Assembly (NCBI GenBank): GCA_903919715.1
Contig: CAIXJC010000020.1
Location: 1-39,935, forward strand
From: an uncultured bacterium
GTDB taxonomy: Bacteria; Planctomycetota; Phycisphaerae; Phycisphaerales; SM1A02
Direction of reading: 5' to 3'
DNA length: 39,935 nt
Positions 36,951-39,935 of the stretch are shown one piece after another (position 1 is the first letter of the stretch; each line of letters starts with the position of its first letter). The notes under the pieces were generated by a model. The model saw only the letters and a list, made by a program, of their open reading frames with translations, searched no databases and had not been told where the DNA came from. The position numbers and the translations under genes are program-made.

Positions 36951-38304
36951 TTGCTTCTTCCAATGCGAGCAGCGAATAAACGGTGCAGAGGTCTGGATCT
37001 GATTCTTCCCAGCGAGATGATTCGTTGACCCATGATCCATCAGGATTTTGCTTGGCAATCAGCGCAGCGACCAGTTCGTCACGCCATGGATGTGCAGCGC
37101 CCGCAACATCGGTCACAACATCTTGACGTGCAGCCAGCAGGGCTCGTGAAAGTGCGTGGACATAATAAAAATAGCCTTGCTGTCCAACGCCAGGATTTTC
37201 AGCGAATGTCCAGTGTTTGCGAATCCAGTCGTATGCAGCTCGCACGCGAGGATCGTCAGCTGAAAGTCCGGCATAGAGGAGACTCTTAAATCCCGCATAA
37301 GTCATCGAGCCATAACTCTTGAGACTTCGAGGCTGGCCCGCAGGAATCTTTTCTCCGTACCGTCCTTGCCCTTCGGCTTCGCTCGAAAAACTCTCGCCGC
37401 CATTCGCCGGCGTGTAAATAAACCCACCATCCTTCAAGCCAGCTTGCGCCCAGTCTGCGGAATTTGTCTGCGGAAGATTCTGTGTGCGGGTTAAAAAGAC
37501 CAGGGCTCGCTGAACCGCTGGATCTTCTGACGACACTTGCGCATCGTGCAACGCATCAAGCATCATCTGAGTATTCGACAAATCAGGACGGCCCCATTTC
37601 CCATATCCACTGCCACCGAACCAGTCCATACGCGGCGAGACGCCTTCGCTCTGATCCCATTGTTGACGCGTGAGCCACTCAACACTTACTTCAATGAGCG
37701 GTCGATCAGACGGATCGTCGACAGCGGCAAGTCCGCTGGTGACTGCGCTGGCAACATAATTTGCAAGGCCGCCGTCTGGGTCTGGATTGAACGCGGATGC
37801 GTTGGATGCGATGGCGTTACCACCCACTCTTTCACGCACGAAATCTCGTGCTTTTTTGGCGGTTGGGTCATTCGCTGGAGTCTGATCTGTTTGAGCGAAC
37901 GCTTTCAAGGCGAGTGCGGTTACGGCAGTCGCTGCTGCAAGCGATGGTTTCTTTTGGTCAGTTCCAGTGGCGGTCTTGGCGACCATCCATCCGCCGCTTG
38001 AATCCTGAGTTGATCTCAATCGAGCAAGTCCAAGATCAATTGCGTGGCGAGCATCCGCCCATGTCTTGGCAGCGCATGGAACTTCTGATGCGGTACGACT
38101 GATGCGATGTATCGCAGGCAGTGGTTGCGCAACAACGTTTGGGAGCGCAGGCAAAGATTGTTCCGTCACTTTCGATTTCGCAACACGCGAGTCGAGTGGA
38201 ATCGTCGGTTCCGCGAGTGGGCCCTTTTGAGTCGCGCCATCATCACGGGCGGCCGGACAGATGGAGGCAAGTCCGATCACGAGTAAAACAGGGAGTTTTC
38301 GCAT
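36904..38304 (-). CDS. Secreted alpha/alpha-toroid (prenyltransferase/squalene-oxidase repeat) protein
   Basis: 466 residues from ATG 38304, which gives a signal peptide (MRKLPVLLVIGLASICPAA); an upstream GTG/TTG-type start would add nine residues. The domain is built of terpenoid-cyclase/prenyltransferase-like helical repeats with QxxxGxW signatures: QDSSGGWM, ANGGESF-type turns and QNPDGSWVNES, with SYGSMTYAGFKSLLYAG between. The DxDD motif of squalene-hopene cyclases is not seen, and it is exported, so it is not a hopanoid cyclase. Such toroid proteins in planctomycetes are of unknown function; binding is a fair guess. The 3' end runs 47 bases into the end of ctaA. Confidence 0.82.
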   Translation of the reverse strand: MRKLPVLLVIGLASICPAARDDGATQKGPLAEPTIPLDSRVAKSKVTEQSLPALPNVVAQPLPAIHRISRTASEVPCAAKTWADARHAIDLGLARLRSTQDSSGGWMVAKTATGTDQKKPSLAAATAVTALALKAFAQTDQTPANDPTAKKARDFVRERVGGNAIASNASAFNPDPDGGLANYVASAVTSGLAAVDDPSDRPLIEVSVEWLTRQQWDQSEGVSPRMDWFGGSGYGKWGRPDLSNTQMMLDALHDAQVSSEDPAVQRALVFLTRTQNLPQTNSADWAQAGLKDGGFIYTPANGGESFSSEAEGQGRYGEKIPAGQPRSLKSYGSMTYAGFKSLLYAGLSADDPRVRAAYDWIRKHWTFAENPGVGQQGYFYYVHALSRALLAARQDVVTDVAGAAHPWRDELVAALIAKQNPDGSWVNESSRWEESDPDLCTVYSLLALEEAIKPVKPSTPATQPKP

Positions 38305-38511
38305 TCTTGAAGTGTAGAGCGGCTCCCGCACCGATGCTCAAATGCTGCGAATTGACAATCGAGCACTCTTGCAACATCGCGATAAACAATGGGTCCAATA
38401 CCCATCCACTTGGGCAGGTGGTGTTATCGCCTCTGCGAAGATTTGTAATACTGAACGTGACCCTTGGAATTCTGCGGTTGCCGCTCAACTTCTAGCGGGT
38501 AGGATTTGGAA

Positions 38512-39846
38512 ATGATCTCTCTTCTTGCCCTCGTTGTCGGCGCTGCAATTTCGGTGCCACCCATTCCGACAATCAATCAGTCCGCAGTTCTAGATGCGAC
38601 ATCGCCAACGGTCTCGCCAACATTCGGCATGGTCGTTGCGGTGTCGGGTGATCGAGTTGTTGCAACTGGTCCTGATCCATCGAAGGCGGGCGGATCGGTC
38701 GGTCAAATCGCAACATTCGAGTTTCAACCCACCGGCGAGTGGAAACCTTTTCGCGAAATGCAGTCTGTGGATCAAACCAAAGCAGGGACGATGGTTCTTC
38801 AGCGCATGGTGATGGTTGGAAGTGTGATGCTTGTTTCTGAAGATCGTCGTGATGGCGGAAGCAGCTCAGTCGCGGCATTTGAAACATTCGATTCCAATTC
38901 TGGTTGGAAGCAGCAAGGTCGCCTCGAACCGCCCACATCGTCGGTCGAGCCTGCCTTCGGTGGTGTGATTGCGTCGGACGGAGTATTGGCGGCGATTTCC
39001 ACAGTCGACATGCGCGTACTCGGCGATAAGTCGCGGACCGTGCAGCCTTCCCCGAAAGTTTTTCTTTACAAGCGTGGTGCTGATGGATGGAAGGGAATCG
39101 GATTTCTTCAGCGTGATGTGGCACTCAAGCCGACCTTTTTCGGTGCGGCGATCTCCATGACTCCGGGACAGGTTGTCATCGGATGCCCGAAGGCGATTAC
39201 CGCGGCGCCACACCAAGATTTGGTTGTAGGTGGCGATGCTGTCGTCGTCGTGTACCGAATGAATGCCGATGGAATGTGGGCGGTTGACGGCGAACTGAAA
39301 CCGCCAGCGGATCGCTTGGATTACCTCGGATTTGGATCAGTCATTGCGTCTAGTGATTCAGTCGTTGCTGTGAGAATGTCTCAGGTCACCGGACAAACCG
39401 CCGCCGTGTTGGTGTATCGACGCGGTCAAACTGGATGGGTTTATGACGGCGAATTGGCACCGCTAATCGATGTGACGCCAGGTGTTGGATGGGGAATCTC
39501 GATTGCAATCGGCGATGGTCGAATCATCGTGGGAGATCCCACGGCGCTCAATGGCGATCAGAATCCTGGATACGTTGGGGCGTTCACCAAGGACACGAAT
39601 GGAACTTGGTCGGAATCATTGCGCTTTCATCCAACGGTCGCCGTGACTGCGGCACGCTGGGGCGTTGGAATTCGTGCCGACGGTCGACGAGTGGTTGTCG
39701 CACGTCCACAAAGCGAACGCGAAGGCGTTGTCCCTGGAGGCGCTTTGGTCTTTATGCTTCCACCGCTAGATGCCACTCCTCGGCCAAATGTCGCGCCTGG
39801 ATCAGTTCCAGCATCAACGAAATCACTGACTGCGCCGACCCCTTAA
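38512..39846 (+). CDS. Secreted beta-propeller protein (FG-GAP-like repeats)
   Basis: 444 residues from ATG 38512 (AGGA upstream; a TTG at 38506 is an alternative). A short signal peptide (MISLLALVVGAAISVPP) precedes six or seven repeats of about 55 residues. Each holds a core such as FGMVVAVSGDRVVATG, FGGVIASDGVLAAIS, FGAAISMTPGQVVIG, FGSVIASSDSVVAVR, WGISIAIGDGRIIVG or WGVGIRADGRRVVVA, followed by a strand like VFLYKRGADGW or VLVYRRGQTGW. This matches FG-GAP-type propeller blades. The C-terminus is Pro/Ser/Thr-rich. Role unknown; surface or periplasmic binding is likely. It is divergent from the toroid protein gene. Confidence 0.8.
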   Translation: MISLLALVVGAAISVPPIPTINQSAVLDATSPTVSPTFGMVVAVSGDRVVATGPDPSKAGGSVGQIATFEFQPTGEWKPFREMQSVDQTKAGTMVLQRMVMVGSVMLVSEDRRDGGSSSVAAFETFDSNSGWKQQGRLEPPTSSVEPAFGGVIASDGVLAAISTVDMRVLGDKSRTVQPSPKVFLYKRGADGWKGIGFLQRDVALKPTFFGAAISMTPGQVVIGCPKAITAAPHQDLVVGGDAVVVVYRMNADGMWAVDGELKPPADRLDYLGFGSVIASSDSVVAVRMSQVTGQTAAVLVYRRGQTGWVYDGELAPLIDVTPGVGWGISIAIGDGRIIVGDPTALNGDQNPGYVGAFTKDTNGTWSESLRFHPTVAVTAARWGVGIRADGRRVVVARPQSEREGVVPGGALVFMLPPLDATPRPNVAPGSVPASTKSLTAPTP

Positions 39847-39875
39847 CTGGGCTTCGGATGGTTTGGTTGTTTGTG

Positions 39876-39935
39876 GTCTTGGACTGTTATTCCCAGTCTT
39901 GGACTGTTATTCCCAGTCTTGGACTGTTATTCCCA
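39876..39935. repeat. Perfect 20-base tandem repeat, three copies, at the window end
   Basis: Unit gtcttggactgttattccca, three identical copies at 39876-39895, 39896-39915 and 39916-39935, ending at the last base. Each junction contains gactg-7-cagtc, a small inverted repeat, so a hairpin is possible. The array lies 29 bases after the propeller gene and may continue beyond the window. Confidence 0.95.

Noticed and set aside
36904..38304. Squalene-hopene cyclase
   Set aside because: Signal peptide, no DxDD catalytic motif and shorter than the cyclases; only the toroid repeat is shared.
39876..39935. CRISPR array
   Set aside because: Copies are directly adjacent with no spacers, and no cas gene is present.

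Overview
The window looks like chromosomal DNA of a planctomycete, most likely class Phycisphaerae. Three things point there: a C-terminal sorting tail of the PAPGALALIGMAG...RRRR kind on the first (partial) gene, secreted proteins carrying planctomycete-style dockerin repeats (DINxDxxVDxxDLAxLLxxWG), and an alternative complex III plus A2-type cytochrome oxidase cluster. I see no mobile elements, CRISPR arrays, tRNAs or rRNAs. Genes are packed very tightly, and many neighbours overlap by ATGA or GTGA.

Layout. (1) 1-4081: secreted proteins on the plus strand. These are the tail of an anchored protein, a subtilisin-like protease with a dockerin tail and a SUMF1-fold protein with dockerin repeats, chained by 4-base overlaps. 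They are followed by a disturbed stretch with a cysteine-rich small ORF and a secreted hypothetical protein whose reading frame breaks at a run of seven G. (2) 4253-8850, minus strand: an unusual shikimate dehydrogenase, a small membrane protein, and the metK-rsmB pair. (3) 8943-11164, plus strand: a second dockerin-tailed subtilase and a bifunctional-nuclease-family protein with a repeat-built acidic tail. (4) 11187-18945, minus strand: one eight-gene chain, in transcription order PTS EIIA-like, PII-like, two CPA2-type antiporter-like membrane proteins, tatD, tatC, tadA and a HAD-TruD fusion. (5) 19029-33429, plus strand: actABCDEF, a small membrane protein, an Sco-type copper chaperone, cytochrome oxidase subunits II, I, III and IV, and a second subunit-III-like protein. 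(6) 33445-36950: a DUF3179 protein and ctaB (minus), divergent from ctaA (plus), which supply heme A. (7) 36904-39846: a secreted alpha/alpha-toroid protein (minus) and a secreted beta-propeller protein (plus). The window ends inside a perfect 20-base tandem repeat.

How the genes work together. Region 5-6 encodes an almost complete terminal respiratory module. Quinol is oxidised by alternative complex III (ActA-F), electrons pass to an aa3-type oxidase with a cytochrome c domain fused to subunit II, and maturation is covered by Sco (CuA), CtaB and CtaA (heme A). ActB carries a Tat signal with a lipobox, and tatC lies in the neighbouring chain.

The least ordinary part is the head of region 4. 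A PTS phosphocarrier-type domain and a PII-like protein are translationally coupled to two different antiporter-like proteins. By eye, one of these lacks the acidic residue normally found in the ion-binding helix. This reads as an ion-transport unit governed by metabolic signals. Other oddities worth a look are the HAD-TruD fusion, the homopolymer frameshifts at 2994-4081, the altered substrate loop of AroE, the extra N-terminal membrane domain on CtaA, and several short tandem duplications.
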